From positions 37,711-101,710 of the forward strand of contig NZ_JACZKG010000027.1 in NCBI RefSeq assembly GCF_014860165.1: a stretch of 64,000 nt of DNA, in the 5' to 3' direction. Under the pieces are notes generated by a model that made no database searches, was not told the origin of the DNA, and saw only the letters and a list, made by a program, of their open reading frames with translations. The translations under genes were made by a program, and so were the position numbers. The DNA comes from Devosia sp. (GTDB lineage: Bacteria; Pseudomonadota; Alphaproteobacteria; Rhizobiales; Devosiaceae). The stretch's first letter is position 1, and each line of letters starts with the position of its first letter. This document shows positions 28,932 through 37,170 of this stretch, in pieces.

Positions 28932-29741
28932 GTGTTGGGTATTCCCGAAAGCGTGATGCCGCATGTGCGGCGCTTCGGCTTTTCTGGCGCCATTGCGCTT
29001 GGCGTGGTGGTGGTGATGATCTTTGGCATCAATCCGGTGACGGTATTGACCGGGCAGGTGGCCCAGCCATTGCCGCATACGACGCTGACCGCGCTGGACG
29101 CCATAGCCAAGGGCGAAGGCACGCCCGAGGATCTGGTGGGCGCGGTGGAGCGCGAGGCCAATGGCTTCTGGGAACGCGCCTTCCGCAGTGCCGCCGTCTA
29201 CTATCCGCCGGTCACGCTCAAAATGGTGCCATCAAGCAGCGAGCTGGGCTGCGGCATGGCGGGCTCGAAGCTCGGCGCCTTCTATTGCCCCGATGACAGC
29301 ATCGTCTATGTCGACATGGACAGGTATCAGGACCTTGTCGCCGCCTTTCCCGAGCAGGGCCACAAGGCGCAGGGTTATCTGATCGGGCTGGCCTATGGCC
29401 ACCATGTGCTAGAGGCGCTCGACCAGTTCGCCACGCTCGGCAGCCTTGATGATGCCGAGCGCGTCCTCCGCGAGCAGCAACTGGGCGCGCGGGCGGCCTG
29501 CTATGCCGGAGCATGGACCAAGTGGGCGGGACTTGAGGAGCTGCTGCACGATCCCCAGATGGTCAGAGCGATCGACTCGACCGATACGGGCGGCGATGTG
29601 GCGCAGATGCCGTCGCGCGCGCCTGTTCCGCGTGCCCTCACGCCACCCAGCCCGGCCTATCGCCAGCTCGGCTTCGATCTGGGCTACGCCATTCCTGCAG
29701 CGGGCAGCTGCCGTGACGAAAAGATAGGTCCACCGATCTGA
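28932..29741 (+). CDS. Catalytically dead paralogue of the upstream zinc metallopeptidase
   Basis: Aligns by eye with the preceding peptidase: one membrane helix (GAIALGVVVVMIFGINPVTVLTG matching VVVLGIIWVATGTNPIDILTG), GAFYCPDDSIVYVDMDRYQDL, and ACYAGAWTKWAG. The zinc motif is destroyed: the segment aligned with LAHEVGHH reads GLAYGHH, so the first His and the Glu are gone, and the ELQAD third-ligand segment reads GARAA. The open frame is intact, so it is a pseudoenzyme rather than a pseudogene. Start GTG 28932, or ATG 28956. Length is 269 residues; probably co-transcribed with its paralogue. Confidence 0.75.
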   Translation: MLGIPESVMPHVRRFGFSGAIALGVVVVMIFGINPVTVLTGQVAQPLPHTTLTALDAIAKGEGTPEDLVGAVEREANGFWERAFRSAAVYYPPVTLKMVPSSSELGCGMAGSKLGAFYCPDDSIVYVDMDRYQDLVAAFPEQGHKAQGYLIGLAYGHHVLEALDQFATLGSLDDAERVLREQQLGARAACYAGAWTKWAGLEELLHDPQMVRAIDSTDTGGDVAQMPSRAPVPRALTPPSPAYRQLGFDLGYAIPAAGSCRDEKIGPPI

Positions 29742-29788
29742 ACGCTACCGTTCCGCGCCGCGTTGTCCCCGTAGCTTCGGAGGATAGT

Positions 29789-30301
29789 ATGATCGGCAAT
29801 ATGAGCGGCATCGGGCTTGAGTATTTTGCAGACGATGGGCGGTTTCCCAATTCCGTCCATCCCGTCATCGTCTACCGGCAGGCAATATCGTCCGCGGATG
29901 CGACGCCGGAGGCCATGGAGGCCCTGTTCGACGGCAATGGGTGGCCCAGCCAGTGGCGGGCCGGCGTTTATGACTATCATCACTATCATTCGACGGCCCA
30001 TGAATGCCTGGGCATAGCCCGCGGCTCGGCGACCCTGCAGCTGGGCGGGCCTGCTGGTCGCAGCTTCAGGCTTGAGGCGGGCGACGTGGTCGTTCTCCCT
30101 GCCGGCACGGCGCATCGACGCGAAGACGCCGATGCCGATTTCCTGGTGGTTGGCGCCTATCCGTCCGGCCAGCGCTGGGACATCCTGCGCGGCGACCCCG
30201 CCGATCGGCCGGAGGCCGATCAGCGCATCGCCAGGCTGCCGCTGCCCGTCACCGATCCGGTCGGCGGGCAGGGCGGACCCGTGCTGGAAAAATGGGCCTA
30301 G
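29789..30301 (+). CDS. Cupin-domain protein (YjlB-like)
   Basis: 170-residue single-domain cupin. The metal-binding motif is YHHYHSTAHECLG near residue 65-77, and the second motif is GDVVVLPAGTAHRRE near residue 98-112. Function is unknown; similar proteins are annotated YjlB-like. CGGAGG seven bases before ATG 29789 decides the start. The stop TAG overlaps the convergent carA stop within CTAG (30298-30301). Confidence 0.82.
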   Translation: MIGNMSGIGLEYFADDGRFPNSVHPVIVYRQAISSADATPEAMEALFDGNGWPSQWRAGVYDYHHYHSTAHECLGIARGSATLQLGGPAGRSFRLEAGDVVVLPAGTAHRREDADADFLVVGAYPSGQRWDILRGDPADRPEADQRIARLPLPVTDPVGGQGGPVLEKWA

Positions 30302-31503
30302 GCAGCCGGCGCGGCGTATTCGGGGCGCTGTTCCATGCCCTTCTGGGCGCGCACATGGTTGAGGAAGCGCGTGAAGAGGTAATGGCTGTCGCGTGGGCCG
30401 GGGCTGGCTTCGGGGTGATACTGCACCGAGAAGATCGGCTTGCCATCGACGCTGAGGCCGGCATTGGACTGGTCGAACAGTGAGATATGGGTCTCGGTGA
30501 CGCCTGATGGCAGGCTCGCCTTGTCCACGGCAAAGCCATGGTTCATCGAGGTGATCTCGACCTTGCCGGTCGTCAGGTCCTTGACCGGGTGGTTGGCGCC
30601 ATGATGGCCCTGATGCATCTTGGACGTGGTGCCGCCCAGGGCGAGGCCGAGGAGCTGGTGGCCAAGGCAGATGCCGAAGACGGGCTTGCCCGTCTCCATC
30701 AGCTTCTGGATCGTCGGCACGGCATATTTGCCGGTCGCCGCTGGATCGCCCGGGCCGTTGGAGAGGAAAATGCCATCGGGATTGTGCGAGAGCACATCGG
30801 CGGCGGTCGCCGTTGCCGGCACCACGGTGACACGGGCGCCCTGGTCGGCCAGGCAGCGCAGGATGTTGCGCTTGGCGCCATAGTCGATGGCCACGATGTG
30901 GAAGTCGGGGTTCTCGAGCTTGCCATAGCCCTTGTCCCACTGCCAGCCGGTCTGGTCCCAATGATAGGTCTGCGCCGTGGTGACTTCCTTGGCGAGATCG
31001 AGGCCTTCGAGGCCGGGGAAGGCCTTGAGTTCAGCCATGATCGAGCCTTCGTCGAAGATGCCCGTTGGTTCATGGGCGATGACGCCATTGGGCATGCCAT
31101 GTTCGCGGATCTGCGCCGTCAACGCGCGGGTGTCGATGCCGGTAATGCCGACGATGTTGCGCTTCTTGAGCCAGGCGTCGAGCTTTTCGGCGGCGCGATA
31201 GTTGGACGGATTGGTGATGTCGGCCTTGAGCACGACGCCGCGGACGCCCGAGAGCGCGGCCATGTTGACCGTCTCGATGTCCTCGTCATTGGTGCCGACA
31301 TTGCCGATATGGGGGAAGGTGAAGGTGATGATCTGGCCGGCATAGGAGGGATCGGTCAGCACTTCCTGGTAGCCGGTCATGGCGGTGTTGAAGCACACTT
31401 CGCCGGCCGCGTGGCCGACCGCACCGATGCCGCGGCCTTCCAGGCGCGTACCGTCTGCAAGGATCAGAAGGGCGGTCGCGGGGGATTGCTGCCAGCCGGT
31501 CAC
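30298..31503 (-). CDS. carA: Carbamoyl-phosphate synthase small subunit
   Basis: Glutaminase subunit that supplies ammonia to CarB. The N-terminal CPSase domain includes ILADGTRLEG and VCFNTAMTGYQEVLTDPSY. The class I glutamine amidotransferase domain carries the triad Cys279 (FGICLGHQ), His363 and Glu365 (QYHPEA). Length is 401 residues. It is divergent from yqeY and 24 kb from carB. Confidence 0.97.
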   Translation of the reverse strand: MTGWQQSPATALLILADGTRLEGRGIGAVGHAAGEVCFNTAMTGYQEVLTDPSYAGQIITFTFPHIGNVGTNDEDIETVNMAALSGVRGVVLKADITNPSNYRAAEKLDAWLKKRNIVGITGIDTRALTAQIREHGMPNGVIAHEPTGIFDEGSIMAELKAFPGLEGLDLAKEVTTAQTYHWDQTGWQWDKGYGKLENPDFHIVAIDYGAKRNILRCLADQGARVTVVPATATAADVLSHNPDGIFLSNGPGDPAATGKYAVPTIQKLMETGKPVFGICLGHQLLGLALGGTTSKMHQGHHGANHPVKDLTTGKVEITSMNHGFAVDKASLPSGVTETHISLFDQSNAGLSVDGKPIFSVQYHPEASPGPRDSHYLFTRFLNHVRAQKGMEQRPEYAAPAA

Positions 31504-31696
31504 GGTGGGCCTCCAAGGTTCGTTTCAGGTGGTCGCGCGGCCGAACCGGAAAGTCTCGCAACTTTCCTGACCACGCTCACGACGATGTCGATTGAGGCCT
31601 CCTCATAGAAGGCTGGGCCGGGTAGCGCAAGTGGCGCGGGCGGTTGTTTGTGCCTATATGGGGCCAACAATATGCATAGCAAGAGGATCAAAACCC

Positions 31697-32149
31697 ATGC
31701 GCGAGCAGTTCAGCGAAGGCCTCAAGACCGCCCTCAAGGCCCGTGACCAGCGCCGCACCGCGACGCTCCGGGCCATCACCGCCGCCATCAAGGACAAGGA
31801 TATTGCCATCCGCCAGGAGAATCGCGGACCGGCGACCAATGAGGAAATCCTCGCCATCGTGCAGAAGATGGTCAAGCAGCGCGAGGAGAGCTTCGCCATC
31901 TACGCCCAGGCCGGGCGCGCGGACCTTGCCACGATCGAAAAGGAAGAGATCGATATCCTCAACGAGTTCCTGCCCAAGGGCTTGTCCGAGGAGGAAATCG
32001 ACGCGGCCATCCGTGCGGCTATCGTGGCCACCGGCGCCGAAGGCGCCAAGGACATGGGCAAGGTCATCGCCCAGCTCAAGGCCGACTATCCGGGGCGGAT
32101 CGATTTCGGCAAGGCGAGCGGCAAGGTGCGGGCGGCGCTCAGCGCCTAG
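31697..32149 (+). CDS. yqeY: GatB/YqeY domain-containing protein
   Basis: 150-residue helical protein with the tail domain of GatB (MREQFSEGLKTALKARDQRR, then IVQKMVKQREESFAIYAQAGR and EIDILNEFLPKGLSEEEI). Thought to bind tRNA; role not settled. The start at 31697 follows AGAGGA; the longer frame is unrelated. In many alphaproteobacteria it precedes dnaG and rpoD; here a 5-kb block lies between. Confidence 0.93.
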   Translation: MREQFSEGLKTALKARDQRRTATLRAITAAIKDKDIAIRQENRGPATNEEILAIVQKMVKQREESFAIYAQAGRADLATIEKEEIDILNEFLPKGLSEEEIDAAIRAAIVATGAEGAKDMGKVIAQLKADYPGRIDFGKASGKVRAALSA

Positions 32150-32151
32150 TT

Positions 32152-33300
32152 TCAGGCAACAAGACGCGGGGCGGGGGCGTGCACACGGTTGCGGCCGGCA
32201 CTCTTGGCGGCATAGAGCGCGTCGTCGGCGCGCTTCAGCACCACCTCGAACGGCTCACCATCGACGCCGCTGATGGCGACGCCGGCGCTGAGCGTGGTTT
32301 CGGCGATACCCCGGTCGGTGGGAAAGCGGGTAGCCTCGAAGCTGGCGCGAATCCGCTCGGCGACACCGGCGGCCGAGCGTTTGGTGAGGTCGCGCAGGAC
32401 GACGCAGAATTCCTCGCCGCCCAGCCTGGCGGCGACGTCGTCGCGGCGCAGTTCGGATCGCACCAGGGCGGCAAACCCCGCGAGCACGGCGTCGCCCGCG
32501 GCGTGGCCCAGATGGTCGTTGATCGACTTGAAGTGATCGAGATCGAACATGATGACGGCCGCGCCCGGTGCCAGGGACACGTCCATGGCGCCGAACAGCG
32601 CCCGTCGGTTGAGGAGGCCGGTGAGTGCATCGGTCATGGCCTCGCGGCGGTGATGGCGGGCCCAACGCGACTGGTTGAGGGTCAGCGAGACGGCGCCGAT
32701 GCCGGTTATGCCGACGATGAGCACGATAGAATTGATGTCCTCGGCCCAGTTCCTCGGCTGCGCCGTCAATGTCCAGCGCTGCTCGAAGACCAGGACGGCG
32801 GCACAGAGCACGAAAGACACGGCCGAGATGGCGTAGAGTGCGGCATTGGAGACCATGGGCACGCGCGACTCGCTGCGGCCCGACCAATACTCATAGGCGG
32901 ATAATGCCATCAGCAGGGCCATGCTGAGATTGGCGAAGATGGTGCCGAGCCCGGAAAGGCCGGCAAGAAAGGCGACGCCGGTCAGGCCGATCAGGCCGAG
33001 ACCCATGATGGCGATCGCGGCCATTGGCAGCGGCCTCGCGCGGAACTGGATGGCTCCGGCATAGATGCAGGCAAAGCCGGCTAGCATCAGGGCGAAGGAA
33101 GCGAAATTCTGGGTCGCATTGTAGCCCTCGGCAAGCATGCCGTAGAGCACCACACCCCCAACCACCAGCAAGAGGCCGCTAGACCAGCTGAGCAGATAGG
33201 TATCGTGGCGCGCACCGAGCCAACCCACGAACAGGGTTATGGTGAGTGCCGCCGATGATAAGGCGATGGCGGTGAGCAGCGATAGTTGATCGAGAGGCAT
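32152..33300 (-). CDS. Membrane-bound diguanylate cyclase (GGDEF)
   Basis: Synthesises cyclic di-GMP from two GTP. About seven membrane helices (residues ~1-205) precede a C-terminal GGDEF domain whose active loop is RLGGEEFCVV. The inhibitory RxxD site is intact (RRDD five residues before GGEEF), predicting product feedback. No known sensor domain; the membrane part may itself sense. Start MPLDQLSLLTAIAL at 33300. Length is 382 residues. Its stop lies two bases from the convergent yqeY stop. Confidence 0.9.
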   Translation of the reverse strand: MPLDQLSLLTAIALSSAALTITLFVGWLGARHDTYLLSWSSGLLLVVGGVVLYGMLAEGYNATQNFASFALMLAGFACIYAGAIQFRARPLPMAAIAIMGLGLIGLTGVAFLAGLSGLGTIFANLSMALLMALSAYEYWSGRSESRVPMVSNAALYAISAVSFVLCAAVLVFEQRWTLTAQPRNWAEDINSIVLIVGITGIGAVSLTLNQSRWARHHRREAMTDALTGLLNRRALFGAMDVSLAPGAAVIMFDLDHFKSINDHLGHAAGDAVLAGFAALVRSELRRDDVAARLGGEEFCVVLRDLTKRSAAGVAERIRASFEATRFPTDRGIAETTLSAGVAISGVDGEPFEVVLKRADDALYAAKSAGRNRVHAPAPRLVA

Positions 33301-33573
33301 GGCAGATCCGGACGAGCCGCGCGCGGCTCCGCAAGGCGTCATTCTACCCCCTTGCCGGATACGGGCCGATCACATGTCGGAGCTTGGTATGCAAACCGTT
33401 ATGGCCGCCATGTCGCCCACCCGACGGAAGCGGTTTCAGGCCAGGGCCAGGCACTTGGCTGCAATCCGCAAGATACTGTCACCGCTACGGAATAGCTGCG
33501 GCATTCAGCCGTTTGGCGCGGCCACGGACTGCGCTACACTGCTGCGGGCGGCGAGTCCGCATGGAGGGTGACG

Positions 33574-34134
33574 ATGACGGTTTCGGTTGAGACGAAGAGG
33601 CGGTTTGCGCTGGCGACGGCGTTGCGGGGCGCGCTGATGCTGTTGGCAGGGCTCTACGCGATTATCTGGCCATCCGAAGCACTGACCGTGCTGGTGCTGG
33701 CGGGCGGGATCCTGCTGGTCATCGACGGGGCGCTGGGGCTGTGGAGCCTGACCTTTGGCGGCGGCAAGAGCGGCAACTACTGGTTCGACGTAGCTGCCAA
33801 CGCCCTGTCGCTGATCCTTGGCATCCTGATCCTGATCAGCCCGCTGCTGGCCACCATCCTCACGGTGACGTTCCTCGGGTCGCTGGTGGGCATCGTGGCG
33901 CTGGTCGTCGGTGTCATGCAGATTTTTGTCATCACCCGCGAGCGCGAGCATTATGCCCGCATCTGGCCGGTGGTGCTGTCGGGCGTGTCCTATATCCTGC
34001 TTGGGCTGGTGTTCCTGTTCTTCCCGCTGATTGCCAGTGCTACGGCAGTTATATTCGGTGGGGTGCTGCTGGTGATCTTCGCCTTTGGCCTGTTCGGCTG
34101 GGCGTGGCGACTGTACCAGCGCAGCAAGGCTTAG
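33574..34134 (+). CDS. HdeD-family membrane protein (DUF308)
   Basis: 186-residue protein with six predicted helices in three paired DUF308 repeats (AGLYAIIWPSEALTVLVLAGG, then LGILILISPLLATILTV and GLVFLFFPLIASATAVIFGG). Homologues include acid-resistance protein HdeD; role here unknown. GGAGG ends seven bases before ATG 33574, favouring it over the GTG two codons earlier. Confidence 0.85.
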   Translation: MTVSVETKRRFALATALRGALMLLAGLYAIIWPSEALTVLVLAGGILLVIDGALGLWSLTFGGGKSGNYWFDVAANALSLILGILILISPLLATILTVTFLGSLVGIVALVVGVMQIFVITREREHYARIWPVVLSGVSYILLGLVFLFFPLIASATAVIFGGVLLVIFAFGLFGWAWRLYQRSKA

Positions 34135-34148
34135 GCGGGCGGCGCGGA

Positions 34149-34694
34149 TCAATTGAGCACTATCGAGTCGCCGACGCGGGGACGCTCATACATGGTGTCC
34201 TGCATCACGTAGCCGCTGCGGCCCAGAATGCCTTCGAGCAGGCTGGAGGACAGGGTTTCAAATGTGTAGTCCACCCTGACTGCCACGACCTGAACGCCGT
34301 TCTCTGCCAGGTCAGCGGGAACCGGGAAGCGCGGCTCCGATCCCGCAGTTTCGGCAGTCGCCTGGTAGGAACGGGACCAGGCGACTGTCTGGCCCTGCTC
34401 CGTGACATTGACCACGGACAGGACAATATCGAGGTCGGTCGTGTCGTAGGGGGCGAGCAGCGATGCGCTACCCTGAAGCGTCATGGTTATCTCGGCGGAC
34501 GTTATTTGGCTGCGCTGCGCGACAAGGTCGGTAACGGTCGAAGAAATCTGGCGCATCTTGCGATAGACCGTGAGCCCCTCGTTGATATCGACCATGCCTA
34601 TCAACAGTATCAGGATGACTGGAACGATCAGCGCGAACTCTACCGCCGAGACCCCGTGATCATCGCGGACGAAACAGGTTGAGCGGATTGGCAT
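34149..34694 (-). CDS. TadE-like pseudopilin
   Basis: Minor pilin of the Tad (tight adherence) type. The N-terminal signature DDHGVSAVEFALIVPVILILL contains the pilin-like processing context (G before hydrophobic helix, Glu at the fifth position). The remaining ~140 residues are periplasmic. The start at 34694 (MPIRSTCFVRDD) begins just beyond the stop of the preceding TadE gene; an overlapping start at 34712 is possible. Length is 181 residues. Last gene of a TadG-TadE-TadE operon. Confidence 0.8.
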   Translation of the reverse strand: MPIRSTCFVRDDHGVSAVEFALIVPVILILLIGMVDINEGLTVYRKMRQISSTVTDLVAQRSQITSAEITMTLQGSASLLAPYDTTDLDIVLSVVNVTEQGQTVAWSRSYQATAETAGSEPRFPVPADLAENGVQVVAVRVDYTFETLSSSLLEGILGRSGYVMQDTMYERPRVGDSIVLN

Positions 34695-34698
34695 CGGG

Positions 34699-35226
34699 CT
34701 AGAACGGTTCATTGCGGAACAATGCACTGGCCACGAGGAGCCGCTTGCCATTGCTCAACCCCGGCGAGAGCGCGCCAAAGACATTGAACAGGGGCGCAAA
34801 CTGAAAGTAACCGCGCACCATCACATAGGAATGGCCATTGCCCAGTTCGAAGGTCGCCGTGGAGATGAAATCTCCGTTCGCCTCGACGGGCAGCGCGTAT
34901 GTCGGAGCGACGAGGTTATCCAGGGTGTCGACCAGAATGTAGCTGTTGGACGAGCAGTCAAACAGGTTCAGGATATCGGAACACATCGCACTCCTGATAT
35001 CGCTGATCGTCATGTTCTGGCTGTGAGCCTGCCCGGTGCGGATCAGGCGCGCGGTGCGCTGCACTGCGGCATCCAGGGCGCCCGAGACGAAATACTGCAT
35101 ACTGACCTCCATGATCCCCATCAGAAGGAAAAGGAGCGGAATGATCAGAAGGGCGAATTCCACGGCCGTGGCGCCGCGCTGGTCGCGGCATATTCGGCGG
35201 GACAGTCTGCGCAGTCCGCGCCTCAT
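34699..35226 (-). CDS. tadE: TadE-like pseudopilin
   Basis: 175 residues with the TadE signature DQRGATAVEFALLIIPLLFLL at ~15-35, basic residues before it and a periplasmic domain after it. Overlaps the upstream TadG gene by four bases (ATGA), indicating coupling. Part of a three-gene group that lacks the secretion ATPase, platform proteins and prepilin peptidase. Confidence 0.88.
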   Translation of the reverse strand: MRRGLRRLSRRICRDQRGATAVEFALLIIPLLFLLMGIMEVSMQYFVSGALDAAVQRTARLIRTGQAHSQNMTISDIRSAMCSDILNLFDCSSNSYILVDTLDNLVAPTYALPVEANGDFISTATFELGNGHSYVMVRGYFQFAPLFNVFGALSPGLSNGKRLLVASALFRNEPF

Positions 35227-36569
35227 CGGGTCAGGCGCACTGTGGACAGGTATCGGGAAAACAGGGTGTTGAGGCTTTCGGTGATCTCGCTGGCATCGGT
35301 TGCCTGCATGAAATACTCGGACGAGGTCGCGCAGTCTGACAGGGCAATGGGCAGATAGTCATGCCGGGTGATGTTGGCTGGCGCCGAAGGATTGAGTGTG
35401 CCGCCCCAGGTCGTCGTCCATCTGCTGCTGGCCATGGTGGCGCCGACCGTGGTGTTATAGCCCCAGTCATAGGTGACGGGCAGATAGGTGGTGTAGACCG
35501 TGGCGAAGGTGGCCCCATTGGTCTTGATGGGCTTGCACCAGTCAGGATTGAGCGGCCCGATCTTTCGGCTGTCGGCGGACGGTGGACAGGTGGGGGTGCT
35601 CGACCAGATGCAGCCACCCCAATTGGACGTGGTCACCCAGGAACGGCGCGACTGAACCCCGTCCGTAATCATCATTACAAGCTTCAGTGGGCTTGAAGCT
35701 GTGGTGCCGTCGCCATTGCTGCCGACCAGCGGCGTCAGGGCATTGAGCGCCACATCAAAGAATGTGCCGTCGGTGGACGAGGCACTGGTCAGATTCTTAG
35801 AGGAATTGTTGAGGGTGCTTCTCACGGTCGACATGGAAAAGGTAGGGGCCAATGTCTGTTTCGTGGTGGCCGCAAGCCGGTAGAGACCCACACGGATGCG
35901 CGTCCCGGACGGGTCGAGGTCTTCGATGGTGGACAGCACTCCCTCGACGGCATCGAGCAGCACGTCGGACCGCAGGTCCACATTCTTGGGCGTGCTATAG
36001 GCGTAGTTCGTCGCGTAATATTTTCCGTTGACCCAGTGTTCGTCGCCGTCGTGGCAGGCGAAGGCGCAGCCGAGGGCGGAGGTCAGCAATGACTGACCAC
36101 TATTGGTTGCGGCCAGCATCATTGATGCTGATTTGTCGAGCACCAGATAAACATTGAGGTACGAGGTTGCGGGGCCTGCGACCTCGCTCACCACGCCGAT
36201 CGGCACCGTGTTGATGCCGGCGATCTGCATCAGCGTGGTGTCGACATGGGCGCGCACGGTAGCCCGAATTATCGACCCGACGGTATCGACAGTCACGTCT
36301 TCCAGCGAAAACCCTTCAATTCGGGTCTGCGTGCTGAACCACTCGCCGATCACGGTCTCGAGTTCGTCGGGGGAGAGATTATCGATCTTCTTGATGGCTG
36401 CGATGAGGGCAATGTCGAGTTCGGTCTGCATCTCCGAATAGGCGCCATAGGCCCGCAGGTAGTCCACGCTGACGCCGGCCCCGACAAGCAACATCGGCAA
36501 CAGCAAGCCGAATGTCAGTGCGACATTGGCCTCAACATCTCGCAGAAAGGTGTTCAGCCACCTGGGCAT
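35223..36569 (-). CDS. tadG: TadG-like pilus assembly protein with von Willebrand A domain
   Basis: 448 residues. The N-terminal Flp/Tad-type helix (VEANVALTFGLLLPMLLVGAGVSVDYLRA) is followed by a vWA domain with the metal-site motif DKSASM near residue 145 and a second acidic loop (MMITDGVQ). Cysteines (CAFACHDGDEHW, CIWSSTPTCPP) suggest periplasmic disulfides. TadG proteins act in assembly or anchoring of Flp pili. First gene of the operon. Confidence 0.88.
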   Translation of the reverse strand: MPRWLNTFLRDVEANVALTFGLLLPMLLVGAGVSVDYLRAYGAYSEMQTELDIALIAAIKKIDNLSPDELETVIGEWFSTQTRIEGFSLEDVTVDTVGSIIRATVRAHVDTTLMQIAGINTVPIGVVSEVAGPATSYLNVYLVLDKSASMMLAATNSGQSLLTSALGCAFACHDGDEHWVNGKYYATNYAYSTPKNVDLRSDVLLDAVEGVLSTIEDLDPSGTRIRVGLYRLAATTKQTLAPTFSMSTVRSTLNNSSKNLTSASSTDGTFFDVALNALTPLVGSNGDGTTASSPLKLVMMITDGVQSRRSWVTTSNWGGCIWSSTPTCPPSADSRKIGPLNPDWCKPIKTNGATFATVYTTYLPVTYDWGYNTTVGATMASSRWTTTWGGTLNPSAPANITRHDYLPIALSDCATSSEYFMQATDASEITESLNTLFSRYLSTVRLTR

Positions 36570-36714
36570 AGGTCAGCCGCCTCAGAATCATTGCCCGTTC
36601 GTAAACGTTTTCGATCCTCAAGCTAGTGATACATTCCTAAGTGGAAGTTAATTCGTATTTCGCACAAACCCGGCAATGGCGCACTGTGCGCCTGCAGCTA
36701 GCTGGGCGGTGCGC

Positions 36715-37095
36715 CTACTTGTAGATAATGGCGACGCCGGCCGCCTCATCCTGCTGCTGTACCACGACGGCACCCGGAGGGATGGTGACTTCAAGGTTGC
36801 CGTAGGCATCCCAGCGGGCGTCGGGGGCATGCGGGCCCTCAAGGGCCAGAAAGCCGGTTGCGTCCCCTTCGAGCGTGCCCCCGGCGGGGATGATCACGGC
36901 CTGGGTGTTGAGACCGTCGGCGCCGCAATCGCGGGTGAAGACCACCATCGTCCGGCTGCCATTGGGCGAATCCAGCTGGCTCACCTGTATATTGGCGCAT
37001 TCCGGCACGAGGCCCGTGAGCCACCAGAGCACGCCGCCAACCAGGGCGACTGGAATGACCGTGAGGGCGACCAGGCTGCGGGTGCGAGCGTTCAA
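36715..37095 (-). CDS. Small membrane-anchored hypothetical protein
   Basis: Predicted 126-residue protein with one N-terminal helix (LVALTVIPVALVGGVLWWLTG) and an exported beta-rich domain holding two cysteines (PECANIQVS, TRDCGADG). No ATG suits it: the longer open frame runs into dnaG on the other strand. I propose the TTG at 37095, which has AGGA eight bases upstream. Family not recognised with confidence. Divergent from dnaG. Confidence 0.6.
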   Translation of the reverse strand: MNARTRSLVALTVIPVALVGGVLWWLTGLVPECANIQVSQLDSPNGSRTMVVFTRDCGADGLNTQAVIIPAGGTLEGDATGFLALEGPHAPDARWDAYGNLEVTIPPGAVVVQQQDEAAGVAIIYK

Positions 37096-37170
37096 GATCG
37101 TGATCCTGGCCTGCTGTGGAAAAGTTCGCGGGCCGTGACTCGCAGCCCTTGAATGCTTACTTAACACCCC

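Noticed and set aside
33374..33571. Possible small plus-strand gene (start MSELGMQTVMAAMSPTRR) between the GGDEF and HdeD genes
   Set aside because: It has no ribosome site or recognisable family and overlaps the HdeD upstream region; support is too weak to annotate.
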